Source: Sphingomonadaceae bacterium OTU29LAMAA1
Lineage (GTDB): Bacteria > Pseudomonadota > Alphaproteobacteria > Sphingomonadales > Sphingomonadaceae
Assembly (NCBI GenBank): GCA_024072375.1
Contig: CP099617.1
Location: 3,789,001-3,853,000 of the forward strand
Length of the DNA stretch: 64,000 nucleotides
Reading direction: 5' to 3'
In this document: piece by piece, positions 17,325 to 26,731 of the stretch
How the letters are laid out: every line of letters starts with the position of its first letter
Position numbering within the stretch: the stretch's first letter is position 1
Notes under the pieces: generated by a model
Database searches by the model: none
The model's input: the letters and a program-made list of their open reading frames with translations, nothing else
What the model was told of the DNA's origin: nothing
Translations under genes and position numbers: made by a program

Positions 17325-18881
17325 ATGCAGCACCCCGACAGCATCCTCATCGTCGATTTCGGCAGCCAGGTGACCCAGCTCATCGCCCGTCGCGTCCGCG
17401 AAGCCGGCGTCTATAGCGAGATCGCCCCTTTCCAGTCCGCCGAGGAAGCCTTCGACCGGATGAAGCCCGCCGGGATCATCCTGTCTGGCGGCCCCGCATC
17501 CGTCACGCTCGCCACGTCGCCCCGCGCCCCGCAGCGGTTCTTCGAAGCCGGCGTGCCCATCCTAGGCATCTGCTACGGCCAGCAGTTGATGAGTGCGCAG
17601 CTCGGCGGCAACGTGATCATCTCCGGCGACGGCGGCGAGTTCGGCAAGGCATTCGTCGACGTGAAGTCCGACTGCGGCCTGTTCCACGGCCTGTGGGCGG
17701 AGGGTGAGCGCCATCAGGTGTGGATGAGCCACGGCGACAAGGTCGACGCGCTTCCCCCCGGCTTCGTCCCCGTCGCCACCTCGGAAGGCGCGCCGTTCGC
17801 GATCGTCGCCGACGAGGCGCGCCGGTTCTACGGCGTCCAGTTCCACCCCGAGGTTGTTCACACTCCCGATGGCGGCAAGCTGATCGCCAACTTCGCCCGC
17901 CACGTCTGCGGCCTCAAGGGCGACTGGACGATGGCCGAATTCCGCGACGCGAAGATCGCGGAAATCCGCGAACAGGTCGGCAAGGGCAAGGTCATCTGCG
18001 GTCTGTCCGGCGGTGTCGATTCCTCGGTCGCTGCGCTCTTGATCCACGAGGCGATCGGCGACCAGCTGACCTGCGTCTTCGTCGACGGCGGCATCCTGCG
18101 GGCAGGGGAGGCGGAGCAGGTCGTCGGCCTGTTCCGGGGCCATTACAACATCCCGCTCGTCCATGTGCAGGCGCAGACGCTGTTCATGAACGGCCTTGCC
18201 GGCGTCACCGATCCCGAGGCCAAACGCAAGTTCATCGGCAAGACCTTCATCGACGTCTTCGAAGCCGAAGCCAAGAAGATCGGCGGCGCGGAGTTCCTGG
18301 CGCAGGGCACGCTCTATCCCGACGTGATCGAGAGCGTCAGCTTCACCGGCGGCCCGTCGGTGACGATCAAGAGTCACCACAATGTCGGTGGCCTGCCCGA
18401 ACGCATGAACATGAAGCTCGTCGAGCCGTTGCGCGAATTGTTCAAGGACGAGGTGCGCGCGCTGGGTCGCGAACTGGGTCTGCCCGACGTGTTCGTCGGT
18501 CGCCATCCGTTCCCCGGACCTGGCCTCGCCATCCGCATACCCGGCGAGGTCACAAGGGAACGTTGCGACATCCTGCGCAAGGCCGACGCGGTGTATCTCG
18601 AAGAAATCCGCAACGCCGGCCTCTACGATGCGATCTGGCAGGCGTTCGCGGTGTTGCTGCCGGTCCGCACGGTCGGCGTGATGGGCGACGGCCGCACCTA
18701 CGATTACGTCCTCGCGCTGCGCGCGGTAACGTCCACGGACGGCATGACGGCGGAGGTGTTCGACTTCCCCAGCGACTTCCTGCCTCGGGTGGCGACGCGG
18801 ATCGTCAACGAGGTGAAGGGCGTCAACCGCGTCGTCTACGACTATACGTCGAAGCCGCCCGGCACGATCGAGTGGGAATGA
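17325..18881 (+). CDS. guaA: GMP synthase (glutamine-hydrolysing)
   Basis: GuaA (518 residues) converts XMP to GMP using ATP and glutamine. The class I amidotransferase domain has nucleophile Cys83 in GICYGQQL and His174/Glu176 in QFHPEV. The ATP-pyrophosphatase domain has the P-loop SGGVDSS at 228-234, and the C-terminal dimerisation domain ends [11 protein letters not shown]. The ATG at 17325 begins [20 protein letters not shown] at the usual place. The frame is open 39 codons further upstream through repeat sequence. It lies after the ribosomal cluster terminator and just before a tRNA on the other strand. Confidence 0.97.
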   Translation: MQHPDSILIVDFGSQVTQLIARRVREAGVYSEIAPFQSAEEAFDRMKPAGIILSGGPASVTLATSPRAPQRFFEAGVPILGICYGQQLMSAQLGGNVIISGDGGEFGKAFVDVKSDCGLFHGLWAEGERHQVWMSHGDKVDALPPGFVPVATSEGAPFAIVADEARRFYGVQFHPEVVHTPDGGKLIANFARHVCGLKGDWTMAEFRDAKIAEIREQVGKGKVICGLSGGVDSSVAALLIHEAIGDQLTCVFVDGGILRAGEAEQVVGLFRGHYNIPLVHVQAQTLFMNGLAGVTDPEAKRKFIGKTFIDVFEAEAKKIGGAEFLAQGTLYPDVIESVSFTGGPSVTIKSHHNVGGLPERMNMKLVEPLRELFKDEVRALGRELGLPDVFVGRHPFPGPGLAIRIPGEVTRERCDILRKADAVYLEEIRNAGLYDAIWQAFAVLLPVRTVGVMGDGRTYDYVLALRAVTSTDGMTAEVFDFPSDFLPRVATRIVNEVKGVNRVVYDYTSKPPGTIEWE

Positions 18882-18883
18882 GC

Positions 18884-18960
18884 TGGCGCGCCCGGCAGGA
18901 CTCGAACCTGCAACTCCAAGCTTAGAAGGCTCGTGCTCTATCCAGTTGAACTACGGGCGC
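18884..18960 (-). tRNA. tRNA-Arg (anticodon TCT)
   Basis: Read on the minus strand, a 77-base cloverleaf is complete. It has acceptor GCGCCCG pairing with CGGGCGC, a D arm with GTTC/GAGC, and an anticodon stem CGAGC/GCTTG with loop CTTCTAA (anticodon TCT). The T arm is GCAGG-TTCGAGT-CCTGC, the discriminator is G, and the CCA end is encoded. It reads AGA arginine codons, rare in this GC-rich genome. It starts two bases after the guaA stop on the opposite strand. Confidence 0.95.
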
Positions 18961-19019
18961 GCGCCGGGGCCGGATAGCGCGGATTGCGCGGAACGGGAAC
19001 AGCCATATAGTCGCGGTCC

Positions 19020-19760
19020 ATGAACGATGCGGTTGATCCGGCGGTTGACGCGGGCGCGATGAGCGGACGGGTGTTTCGCTATTACGATTTCGTCATGGCG
19101 GCGTTCGTCGCGATCCTGCTGCTGTCGAACGTGATCGGCGCGGGCAAGGTCGCGCAGATCGTACTGCCGGGGATCGGGCCGTGGCCGTTCGGCGCCGGCA
19201 TCCTTTTTTTCCCCATCAGCTATGTCATCGGCGACGTGCTGACCGAGGTCTATGGCTATGCGCGTGCGCGCCGCGTGATCTGGGCCGGCACCGCCGCCGT
19301 GGTGTTCATGGCCTTCATGAGCTGGATCGTCGTCGCGCTGCCGCCGGCGCCGACATGGACCAACCAGGCGGCCTATGCGACGATCTTCGGCCAGGTGCCG
19401 CGGATCGTGCTGGCCAGCGTCTGCGCCTTCTGGGCGGGCGAATTCGTCAATTCCTACGTCATGGCGCGGATGAAGCTGTGGAGCGACGGCAAGCATCTAT
19501 GGGCGCGCACGATCGGTTCTACGGTGCTGGGGGAGGGGGTGGACAGCCTGATCTTCTACCCGCTCGCGTTCCTCGGCGCGGAGGGGTTCACACCGGGTCT
19601 GGTGGTGACGGTCATGCTGACGCAATGGGCGTTGAAGGTGGCGTGGGAGGTCGTGCTGACGCCGCTGACCTACGCCATCGTGGGAGCGCTGAAGCGGGCG
19701 GAGGGTGTGGATGTGTTCGATCGCGAGACCGACTTCACGCCGTTCCGCGCACGGGTGTAG
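19020..19760 (+). CDS. Queuosine precursor transporter, YhhQ family
   Basis: This 246-residue inner-membrane protein has about six membrane segments and the family signature FFPISYVIGDVLTEVYGYARAR (Vut_1/YhhQ family), with W...NQAAY and TxxGEGVDSLIFYPLAF regions. Family members import queuosine precursors such as 7-cyano-7-deazaguanine used to modify tRNA wobble guanines. The start at 19020 is the first ATG. A second ATG at residue 14 is possible. It follows the tRNA gene, and its own promoter is likely. Confidence 0.85.
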   Translation: MNDAVDPAVDAGAMSGRVFRYYDFVMAAFVAILLLSNVIGAGKVAQIVLPGIGPWPFGAGILFFPISYVIGDVLTEVYGYARARRVIWAGTAAVVFMAFMSWIVVALPPAPTWTNQAAYATIFGQVPRIVLASVCAFWAGEFVNSYVMARMKLWSDGKHLWARTIGSTVLGEGVDSLIFYPLAFLGAEGFTPGLVVTVMLTQWALKVAWEVVLTPLTYAIVGALKRAEGVDVFDRETDFTPFRARV

Positions 19761-19767
19761 GACGGGC

Positions 19768-20436
19768 TCAGGCCCCGATCGTTTCCAGCACGCCTTCGAA
19801 CAGGCGTCGCCCGTCGGTCCCGCCGTGGGCGGTCTCGATCTTGCGCTCGGGGTGGGGCATCATGCCGAGGACGTTGCCGTCCGCGTTGAGGATACCGGCG
19901 ATGTTGCGCGCCGAGCCGTTGACCTGCTCGCCATAGCGGAAGGCGACGCGGCCTTCGCCTTCGAGTCGGTCGAGCGTCGCGTCATCGGCGAAGTAATTGC
20001 CGTCATGGTGCGCGACGGGAACGGTGATAGTCTCGCCGGCGCCATAGCGGCTGGTGAAGGCCGATTGCGCGTTATCCACCGTCAGCGCGACATCGCGGCA
20101 GACGAAGTTCAGCCCGGCATTGCGCATCAGCGCGCCGGGCAGCAGGCCGGCTTCGGTCAGCACCTGAAAGCCGTTGCAGACGCCGAGCACCGGCAGTCCC
20201 TTGCCTGCCCGTTCGACGACCGCCTGCATGATCGGCGAGCGGGCAGCGATCGCGCCGGAGCGAAGGTAATCGCCGTAGGAGAAGCCGCCGGGGACGGCGA
20301 CGAGGCCGATGCCGTCCGGCAGTTCGCTGTCGCCGTGCCAGACCATCGCCGGCTTGACGCCGGTCACCGCTTCCAGCGCGACGGCAAGGTCGCGGTCGCA
20401 GTTGGAGCCTGGAAAGACGATGACCGCGGTCTGCAT
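19768..20436 (-). CDS. purQ: Phosphoribosylformylglycinamidine synthase, glutaminase subunit
   Basis: PurQ (222 residues) supplies ammonia from glutamine to PurL in step four of purine synthesis. The nucleophile Cys87 is in GVCNGFQV. The catalytic His and Glu lie in the C-terminal MMPHPER, and FPGSNCDRD is at the N-terminus. The ATG at 20436 overlaps the purS stop by one base (TAATG), which fixes the start even though the frame extends further. It is the last gene of purC-purS-purQ. purL is not in the window beside it. Confidence 0.96.
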   Translation of the reverse strand: MQTAVIVFPGSNCDRDLAVALEAVTGVKPAMVWHGDSELPDGIGLVAVPGGFSYGDYLRSGAIAARSPIMQAVVERAGKGLPVLGVCNGFQVLTEAGLLPGALMRNAGLNFVCRDVALTVDNAQSAFTSRYGAGETITVPVAHHDGNYFADDATLDRLEGEGRVAFRYGEQVNGSARNIAGILNADGNVLGMMPHPERKIETAHGGTDGRRLFEGVLETIGA

Positions 20437-20666
20437 TACAGGCGCTCCACCCGGTAGTTTTCGATGACGGTGTTGGCGAGCAACTGGCGGCACATGCCGT
20501 CGATCGCCTCGTCCGTGGTCGCGTCGGCGACTTCGATTTCGAACACCTTGCCGGCGCGGACGTCCTCGACTCCCTCGAATCCGAGCGATCCGAGCGCGTG
20601 ATGGATGGCGCGGCCCTGCGGGTCGAGCACGCCGGGCTTCAGGGTGACGAAGATACGCAGTTTCAT
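20436..20666 (-). CDS. purS: Phosphoribosylformylglycinamidine synthase subunit PurS
   Basis: PurS (76 residues) is the small bridging subunit that joins PurQ to PurL in organisms with the split enzyme. The pattern [24 protein letters not shown] is typical. It lies four bases after purC and overlaps purQ, so the three genes form a coupled unit. Confidence 0.95.
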   Translation of the reverse strand: MKLRIFVTLKPGVLDPQGRAIHHALGSLGFEGVEDVRAGKVFEIEVADATTDEAIDGMCRQLLANTVIENYRVERL

Positions 20667-20670
20667 GAGC

Positions 20671-21450
20671 TTACTTACCCCGCCGCTTGCGATGGCTGTC
20701 GAGATCGAGGACGGCGCTGTCTTCGCCTTCGGGCATCAGGCCGAGGCGGCGCGCGACCTCCTGATAGGCCTCCGCCTCTCCGCCGAGGTCTCGGCGGAAG
20801 CGGTCCTTGTCCATCTTCTCGTTGGTGTCCATGTCCCACAGGCGGCAGCCGTCGGGGCTGATCTCGTCCGCCAGGATGATGCGGCCGTAATCATTGTCCC
20901 AGATGCGGCCGAATTCGAGCTTGAAGTCGACCAGCTTGATGCCGACGCCGGCGAAAAGGCCGGTGAGGAAGTCGTTCACGCGGATCGCGAGGTCGGCGAT
21001 GTCGTGCATCTCCTCCTGGCTCGCCCAGCCGAACGCAGCGATATGTTCGTCGGAGATCATCGGATCGCCGAGCGCGTCGTCCTTGTAATAATATTCGATG
21101 ATCGTGCGGGGCAGCTTGACGCCCTCTTCGATCCCCAGCCGCTTCGACAGCGAGCCGGCGGCGATGTTGCGTACCACCACTTCGATCGGCACGATCTCGA
21201 CCTGGCGGATCAGCTGTTCGCGCATGTTGAGGCGGCGGATGAAGTGCGTCGGCACGCCGATCGCGTCGAGCAGCGTGAAGATGTGCTCGGAAATCCGGTT
21301 GTTGAGTACGCCCTTGCCGTTGATCGTACCCTTTTTCTGGGCGTTGAAGGCGGTGGCGTCGTCCTTGAAATACTGGATCAGCGTGCCGGGTTCGGGACCC
21401 TCGTACAGGATCTTGGCCTTGCCTTCGTAGATCTGGCGGCGCCGAGCCAT
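20671..21450 (-). CDS. purC: SAICAR synthase
   Basis: PurC (259 residues from this start) joins aspartate to CAIR in purine synthesis. [15 protein letters not shown] at the start, [21 protein letters not shown], and VDFKLEFGR with [14 protein letters not shown] are the family motifs. Two ATGs are possible. The one at 21450 is preferred because GGGG lies eight bases upstream of it but only two bases from the ATG at 21456. A candidate promoter lies about 70 bases upstream. Confidence 0.95.
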   Translation of the reverse strand: MARRRQIYEGKAKILYEGPEPGTLIQYFKDDATAFNAQKKGTINGKGVLNNRISEHIFTLLDAIGVPTHFIRRLNMREQLIRQVEIVPIEVVVRNIAAGSLSKRLGIEEGVKLPRTIIEYYYKDDALGDPMISDEHIAAFGWASQEEMHDIADLAIRVNDFLTGLFAGVGIKLVDFKLEFGRIWDNDYGRIILADEISPDGCRLWDMDTNEKMDKDRFRRDLGGEAEAYQEVARRLGLMPEGEDSAVLDLDSHRKRRGK

Positions 21451-21519
21451 GCGCATGTCCCCTGAATAGAGCAGCCCCGGCGGCGCGAGGGATCGCGGGC
21501 CGGGGCCGGAATGGGCGGG

Positions 21520-21548
21520 GCTATAAGGGAAGGGGGGCGGGGGTGCAA
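21520..21548 (-). promoter_or_regulatory. Candidate sigma-70 promoter for purC-purS-purQ
   Basis: On the minus strand TTGCAC (21548-21543) is separated by 17 bases from TATAGC (21525-21520). Both boxes match four of six consensus bases. The transcript would start about 60 bases before purC. It lies just after the end of the upstream lipoprotein gene. Confidence 0.5.
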
Positions 21549-21558
21549 TCGGTGTGGA

Positions 21559-22395
21559 TCATGCCGGATCGCGAGGTTGCGCCACTGGCCGATCCGTCGC
21601 GGCGAGCAGGCGCGCCCAAAGTGGACGGCCGAACCGGCGCCAGAGCAACGCGAGGATGATCAGCCCCAGGAAAGGCGGCCCCAGGACCGCGAGCAGCCAT
21701 AGCGCCGCGCCGAGCGTGGCGGCGGTGGAGCCGAGGGCGGTGTCGGCCGAATCGCGCAGCCGGTTGACGAAGCCGGCGCCGCGACCGGTGGAATAGGTGA
21801 AGTGGACGGGTGCGGTGACGATGCTGGCCCGCGCTCCGGTGCGGGTGCCCGCTGCGGCGCGCAGATCGGCAAGGCGGACGGCGCGCTGCGACTGGAGCTC
21901 GGCGCGCTCGGCGGCGGGCAGGTCGGAACGGGCAAGTTCACGGTCGATGCGGGCGAGGTCGACCTGCGCTTCGCCGGACTGGCCAGTGGCCGCGGACACC
22001 TCCGCCGCCGCTTCGGTGCCGCCGATATTGGCACCCGTCAGCGTCGCGCCGACGCGTTCGGCAGCGGTGATCGCGTCGCGGCCGAAGCGGCGGGCGAGCG
22101 GTGCCGCGACGTTGGCGGACAGGCTGGCCGACACGTCGCCGGCATGGTCGACGTTATAGGTGATGCCGGTGATACGGCAGCGTTCGGAGCCCAGCGCTTC
22201 GCAGGCAGCGGCATGCGCTTCCTGCAATTCGTCGATCGCACGTGCAGGAAGAGTGAGGCTGTAGCCGTAGGTAAAGGCCAGTCCGGCCGTGGTCGCATTG
22301 CCCAATACCGGGCCGGTCTCGGCGCTGTCGGGCGCCCTGCTGCATCCTGCCAGCGAGAGTGCTGCGATACCGACCGTTGCAACGAACCTGCGCAT
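21559..22395 (-). CDS. Predicted lipoprotein, DUF4349-like
   Basis: This 278-residue product has a lipoprotein signal (MRRFVATVGIAALSLAGC, lipid-modified Cys18), a periplasmic part with a helical coiled segment rich in Ala, Arg and Glu (about 150-200), a segment VHFTYSTGRG and one C-terminal membrane segment (about 225-250) followed by a basic tail. This layout matches the DUF4349 family of unknown function. It is divergent from the DUF2490-like gene. Confidence 0.7.
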   Translation of the reverse strand: MRRFVATVGIAALSLAGCSRAPDSAETGPVLGNATTAGLAFTYGYSLTLPARAIDELQEAHAAACEALGSERCRITGITYNVDHAGDVSASLSANVAAPLARRFGRDAITAAERVGATLTGANIGGTEAAAEVSAATGQSGEAQVDLARIDRELARSDLPAAERAELQSQRAVRLADLRAAAGTRTGARASIVTAPVHFTYSTGRGAGFVNRLRDSADTALGSTAATLGAALWLLAVLGPPFLGLIILALLWRRFGRPLWARLLAATDRPVAQPRDPA

Positions 22396-22427
22396 GGCAT
22401 TCTCTCCCGCGATGTCGATATACCATC

Positions 22428-22453
22428 GGCTTGATAGGATATCGCGTCAAGCC
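22428..22453. promoter_or_regulatory. Inverted repeat in a divergent intergenic region
   Basis: GGCTTGA and TCAAGCC form 7-base arms 12 bases apart in the 114-base gap between the divergent DUF4349-like and DUF2490-like genes. It could be an operator or part of overlapping promoters (GATATACC and TAGGATAT lie close by). The support is only positional. Confidence 0.3.
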
Positions 22454-22509
22454 GGGCATCAGGTGCGATGAGCGGTGACATCGCTGTTGCGCCGGCGTAA
22501 CGCGCAGGT

Positions 22510-23220
22510 GTGACCCATCCGTCCATCCTGCGCGCCGCATGGCGCCCGATCTGCGCTGCGGGGTTGGCGATCGTCGCCCTGCCCGCAAGCGCGCAACAGC
22601 AGGACGAGCAGCTGTGGACGCAGATCAACACCAACGTGCCGCTGACCGAGGATGTGCGCGTCACGCTGGAACAGATCGCACGGTTCAGCGATCGCCAGGA
22701 TGGATTGTACCAGACCGAATTCGGAGCGTTGCTGGGCATCAAGGCGACCAAGAGCCTTGAGCTGGGCCTAGGCTATCGAAAGGTCGGTGCGCATAATGGC
22801 AATTCGGGAACCAACGAGGACCGGTTTCGACAGCAGGTCGTGGGGACGTTCGGGCCGATCACGACGCGGTTCCGCGTAGATGAACGCTTCAGCCCGCGCG
22901 GCGACGAGATCGGATTCCGGATCAGACCATTGGTGCGGTACAATCATCGGATCGGTGCAGGGAAGACCGCGGTGTTCGTCAGCCACGAAAGCTTCTTCCT
23001 GCCCAACACAACGCGTTGGGGCCAGCGCAGCGGCTATGAGCGGATGCGCAACATCGTCGGTGTGATGCTGCCGATCGGCAAGCAGATGATGGCGGATATC
23101 GGGTATCTCAACCAGTTGCGACCGGGACGTTCGGGATCGCGGGCGCAGATGGACCATGCGCTGAACCTGCAGCTGACGATCAATATCCGCGGCGTCCTGT
23201 TCCCGCATCTGAACGATTGA
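22510..23220 (+). CDS. DUF2490-like outer-membrane protein
   Basis: The 236-residue product has a signal peptide (cut after LPASAQ, about residue 28) and alternating short beta strands ending in a typical outer-membrane C-terminal strand. DEQLWTQINTNVPL and DERFSPRGDEIGFRIRPLVRY resemble DUF2490 proteins, predicted beta-barrels of unknown function. The start is GTG at 22510 with only a weak upstream site. It converges on the porin-like gene that follows on the other strand. Confidence 0.75.
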   Translation: MTHPSILRAAWRPICAAGLAIVALPASAQQQDEQLWTQINTNVPLTEDVRVTLEQIARFSDRQDGLYQTEFGALLGIKATKSLELGLGYRKVGAHNGNSGTNEDRFRQQVVGTFGPITTRFRVDERFSPRGDEIGFRIRPLVRYNHRIGAGKTAVFVSHESFFLPNTTRWGQRSGYERMRNIVGVMLPIGKQMMADIGYLNQLRPGRSGSRAQMDHALNLQLTINIRGVLFPHLND

Positions 23221-23241
23221 GTTCGCCGGGGCTTACCGCGT

Positions 23242-23979
23242 TCAGAAGCCTAGCATGACCCGGCCGACCAGCCGATCGTCACTGTGGCGCAGATCGGTGA
23301 AGCGGCCGGGCCGGGCGTCGCGGTCGATATCCGTGCCGGTGTAATCGAGGCCCAGCGTCAGCGCATTGCGGCGATGCTCGATGCCAAGACGCCAGTCCAT
23401 ATACGAACCGTCCGGGCGCAGCCGGCGGGCGCGATCCGGATCGTCGACGTCTCCGGAAGATCGCCCCAGCCGCGTCAGCACGGTGAACGGGGTGCCCGGC
23501 ACGCCGGCATTGGCGGCGGCGTAGACATAGACGTTGCTGCCGCCGATGGCGCGCTGCGACGGGGCGATTATCGTGCCGAGCGTCGCGAAGACCGGGCCAA
23601 GGCCGTATCCCGCCGACGCGCCGATCTCGTGATAATCCATGCCGCCGCGTGCGCCTGCGAACAGATGGCTGGCCGCTTCCGCCCGAACGGTGAACCCGCC
23701 CAGATCCCAGTTCGTCGACAGGCCTAGGTCGACGACCGCATCGGCATCACCGTGCCGCGCGCTGTTGCGAAGTGTCACGATCCGCACCAAGCCGTCGATC
23801 GGGCCGACCACAGCCTGCCCGTCCACACTGGCCGCCGCGCGGCCACCCGTCCAGCTGAGACCGCGGCGAACCTCGTCGGTCGATATCTCGACACCGGCCG
23901 AGGGTGATAGTTGCGCCCGGGCCGGCACGGCAAGCCCACAGGCGAGCGCACCCATCAGTCCCGCGATCCGCCCGATCAT
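23242..23979 (-). CDS. TorF-family putative porin
   Basis: This 245-residue exported protein has a signal peptide ending VPARAQ and a short beta-barrel pattern. VEISTDEVRRGLSW near the N-terminus and a terminal aromatic strand (RVMLGF) are typical of the TorF/Gcw_chp porin-like family. Family members are outer-membrane proteins of unknown substrate. It starts 12 bases after the stop of the next minus-strand gene, so the two may share a transcript. Confidence 0.7.
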   Translation of the reverse strand: MIGRIAGLMGALACGLAVPARAQLSPSAGVEISTDEVRRGLSWTGGRAAASVDGQAVVGPIDGLVRIVTLRNSARHGDADAVVDLGLSTNWDLGGFTVRAEAASHLFAGARGGMDYHEIGASAGYGLGPVFATLGTIIAPSQRAIGGSNVYVYAAANAGVPGTPFTVLTRLGRSSGDVDDPDRARRLRPDGSYMDWRLGIEHRRNALTLGLDYTGTDIDRDARPGRFTDLRHSDDRLVGRVMLGF

Positions 23980-23991
23980 GCCCGCGTCCGG

Positions 23992-24441
23992 TCAGCCTGC
24001 ACGCTGCGCGCCATGAATGCGATCGAGTTCGTTGCGGAGTGCCTCATGGTCCTCCTGCGCCAGATCGATCAAATGGCCCTTCATGTCGGCGGCGCGGTCG
24101 GCCACCTCCTGCGCGATGGCGGCGCGGTGGGTGCTGCACCAACCGGGTCGCGTGCCCTTCAGAACGGCCTCGCGTTCGATCTGACGGGTCATCGTCGCAC
24201 CCGATGCAGCGACGGCGTGACGATCGACGACCATGTTCGCTGCCCATCGGCAGCGCAGGGTGGACATCTTGCCTGCGGGGGCGACCGCCCCGACCTGCTG
24301 GTGCGACACCGCGATCGTTCCGCGGTATTGCGCCGCGACCGGGCCGCTATGGTGATCCACACGGCTCTGATGATCGACGGTCATGCCGACCGCGGCGCTC
24401 GCGGCGCCCAGCAGCAATCCGGCGGTCAAGAGATAGGCCAT
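23992..24441 (-). CDS. Hypothetical exported protein
   Basis: The ATG at 24441 is chosen because AGGAGAGG lies just upstream. The frame is open ten codons further. The 149-residue product has an N-terminal signal or anchor (MAYLLTAGLLLGAASAAVG) and a polar, His- and Arg-rich body containing two cysteines (CRWAANMVV and GWCSTHR). It ends with an acidic/basic helix. I do not recognise a family. It probably shares a transcript with the porin-like gene. Confidence 0.6.
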   Translation of the reverse strand: MAYLLTAGLLLGAASAAVGMTVDHQSRVDHHSGPVAAQYRGTIAVSHQQVGAVAPAGKMSTLRCRWAANMVVDRHAVAASGATMTRQIEREAVLKGTRPGWCSTHRAAIAQEVADRAADMKGHLIDLAQEDHEALRNELDRIHGAQRAG

Positions 24442-24572
24442 CGTTCCTCTCCTCATATCTGTCCGATCCATGCCGATCGGTTGGGTGGCCCGATGGGCCT
24501 ATGGTCCATCAATGCGGCATAGCGGATGTTGGTTGCTGCGTTTTCGCCGCGCAATAAAATGTAAAAGCGAGT

Positions 24573-25787
24573 TCAGGTTACCGTGTTGCGCTCGCCGAAT
24601 TCCGGGGCACGCCATGCCTCGCTCGCGACGATCGCGCGGAGGTGTTCGCCGGCCTGCCAGACGTCCTCGTGGCTGAGGTAGAGCGGGGTCAAGCCGAGGC
24701 GAAGGATATCCGGGTCGCGAAAATCGCCGATGACGCCGCGGGCGATCAGCGCTTGCGTCAGCTCGTAGGCATGGGGCGCGCGGAAGCTGATGTGGCTGCC
24801 GCGCGATGCTGCGTCGGCAGGGCTGACGCAGGCGAGGCCGGCCTGCGCGCCGGCGCCGGCAAGAATATCGAACAGAGCGGCGCTTTTCGCGGTTAGGGCG
24901 GCCATGTCGATGTCGGTCCACAGGTCGAGCGCGGCTTCGAGACTGGCCATGGCGAGGATCGAAGGGGTGCCGACCAGCCAGCGCTTCATTCCGGCGGCAG
25001 GGCGATAGCCATCCTGGAAGGCGAAGGGTTCGGCATGGCCCATCCAGCCGCTTACCGGGTTGGCGAACGCCTCCTGATGGCGGCGCGCGACGTAGAGGAA
25101 GGCGGGTGCGCCGGGGCCGCCGTTGAGGTATTTATACGAGCAGCCCACGGCGAGATCGGCATTTGCGGCGGTGACGTCGAGCGGGATCGCGCCGACGCTG
25201 TGGCTGAAGTCCCACAGGACGAGAGCGCCGGCGGCGTGCGCGCGGGCGGTCCAGGCCGCGAGATCGAAACGGTCGGACGTCTTGTAGTGGACATGGGTGA
25301 GCAGCAGCAGCGCAGTGTCGTCGTCCAGTGCGTCGGCAAGCGCGGCGCGATCGACCACCTTCAGCCGCGCGCCGGGGACGCAGGCGACCGCGCCCTCGGC
25401 GATATGCAGATCGGTGGGAAAGTTTCCGGCCTCGCTCAGCACCGTCCGGCGGGCGGGATCGTGACGGAGCGCGGCGACGATCGCCTTGAACAGATGGGTC
25501 GAGGTGGTGTCGCCGACGATGACCTCGTCCGCCGCCGCGCCGATGATGGGGGCGATCTTCGCGCCGAGCCGCTCCGGCGCGTCGATCCAGCCTTCGTTCC
25601 AGCTGCGGATCAGGCGATCGCCCCATTGACGGGTGGTCGCGTCGGCGATGGCGGCCGGCACCGCGCGGGGCAGGGCGCCAAGCGAGTTGCCGTCGAGATA
25701 GATGATGCCATTCGGCAAGGCGAAGCGGTCGCGAAAGCGTGCGAGCGGATCGGCGGCATCGAGGGCGCGTGCGTCTTCGCGGGTCAT
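24573..25787 (-). CDS. kynU: Kynureninase
   Basis: KynU (404 residues) is a PLP enzyme that cleaves kynurenine to anthranilate and alanine. The PLP-binding lysine is Lys219 in CSYKYLNGGPGAPAFLYV. YLDGNSLGALP near the start and FSHSVGAIPLDV (with the cofactor-binding Asp in LWDFSHS) are typical. The ATG at 25787 overlaps the stop of the upstream hydrolase gene (ATGA), so the much longer open frame upstream is not used. Anthranilate could feed tryptophan recycling or other pathways. A tryptophan dioxygenase gene is not in the window. Confidence 0.94.
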   Translation of the reverse strand: MTREDARALDAADPLARFRDRFALPNGIIYLDGNSLGALPRAVPAAIADATTRQWGDRLIRSWNEGWIDAPERLGAKIAPIIGAAADEVIVGDTTSTHLFKAIVAALRHDPARRTVLSEAGNFPTDLHIAEGAVACVPGARLKVVDRAALADALDDDTALLLLTHVHYKTSDRFDLAAWTARAHAAGALVLWDFSHSVGAIPLDVTAANADLAVGCSYKYLNGGPGAPAFLYVARRHQEAFANPVSGWMGHAEPFAFQDGYRPAAGMKRWLVGTPSILAMASLEAALDLWTDIDMAALTAKSAALFDILAGAGAQAGLACVSPADAASRGSHISFRAPHAYELTQALIARGVIGDFRDPDILRLGLTPLYLSHEDVWQAGEHLRAIVASEAWRAPEFGERNTVT

Positions 25788-26614
25788 GCGGTGGCTCCGA
25801 GGGCGGCGAGGATCAGGGTGCGGGTTTGTGCCCAGGCGGGCGTGCCGGGGGCGATCAATTCGACATGACCGGTTTCGGCGACGGTGTGGAGGCTGACGAC
25901 ATCGCCGGACTTGCGGGCGCGGGCGACATAGTCCTCCGCCATGCGATACGGCACGATCCTGTCCTCGCGGCCGGCGACAAGTGCCTGCGGCACGCCGAGC
26001 GGCAGGAGCGGCGGAATCGAGGTGTCCGCGAAGGGCGCGGGACGGTCGCCGACGAGCTGCGCGATCACCTCCGTCCCGCAGCCATTGTCGGGACTGGCAG
26101 CGACCGCTTCGAGATCGGGCAGGCCGCCGAGGACGATGACATAGGGGATCGACAGTGGATCGGGATCGTGGAGCGGGCTGTCGATGGGCAGGCGGGGCCG
26201 TGCCGCCAGCCAGAGCGCGAGATGGCCACCGGCGGAATGGCCGACCGCGACCATGCGGCTGACGTCGAGGCCATAAGCGGCGGCGTCGCCGCGCAGGCGG
26301 TCGGCTGCGGCTGCCGTGTCGCGAAAGGTGCCGGGATAGCCGCCGCCGTCGCGATCGACGCCGCGATAATCGATGTTCCATACCGCCACGCCCGTGCTGC
26401 GCAGGTCGGCGGCGACCCAGTCCATCAGGCGGCGATCGGCGATACCCGTCTGCCAGCAGCCGCCGTGGACCATCAGCACGACCGGGTGCGGCCCCGCACC
26501 GGCGGGACGCCACAGGTCGATGCGGTGGAGTGGATCTGGGCCGTAGGCGATCGTCGCATCCGGGGTTTCGCGCGGACGGGCGGTCAGATCGGGCCAGGTG
26601 AGATAGTCGGTCAT
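25784..26614 (-). CDS. Alpha/beta hydrolase, probable kynurenine formamidase
   Basis: This 276-residue alpha/beta hydrolase has the oxyanion-type motif HGGCW at 50-54, a GHSAGGH nucleophile elbow with Ser127, and matching Asp218 and His250. HGGXW is the signature of the eukaryotic-type kynurenine formamidases (AFMID/Bna7), not of the metal-dependent bacterial KynB. Its overlap with kynU strongly suggests that it hydrolyses N-formylkynurenine. No kynB-like gene is visible. The assignment is by context and motif. Confidence 0.75.
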   Translation of the reverse strand: MTDYLTWPDLTARPRETPDATIAYGPDPLHRIDLWRPAGAGPHPVVLMVHGGCWQTGIADRRLMDWVAADLRSTGVAVWNIDYRGVDRDGGGYPGTFRDTAAAADRLRGDAAAYGLDVSRMVAVGHSAGGHLALWLAARPRLPIDSPLHDPDPLSIPYVIVLGGLPDLEAVAASPDNGCGTEVIAQLVGDRPAPFADTSIPPLLPLGVPQALVAGREDRIVPYRMAEDYVARARKSGDVVSLHTVAETGHVELIAPGTPAWAQTRTLILAALGATA

Positions 26615-26731
26615 GGGCGACTCTCGCGCTAGCCGATGTGGTGGCGACCATCCACTGCCCTGCGCGAAGGCGAGTTGTTAAGGGTGGCGCGGCTACGCAA
26701 TCTTTCGTTACGCGAGCGCAAGGGGGCGGCG

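Noticed and set aside
19768-20457. Long + strand frames opposite purQ and purC
   Set aside because: Antisense shadows. The minus-strand genes have active-site motifs and overlapping start/stop signals.
25788-26651. N-terminal extension of kynureninase by 288 codons
   Set aside because: The extension is the shadow of the overlapping hydrolase gene, and the ATGA overlap at 25784-25787 gives a normal-length kynureninase.
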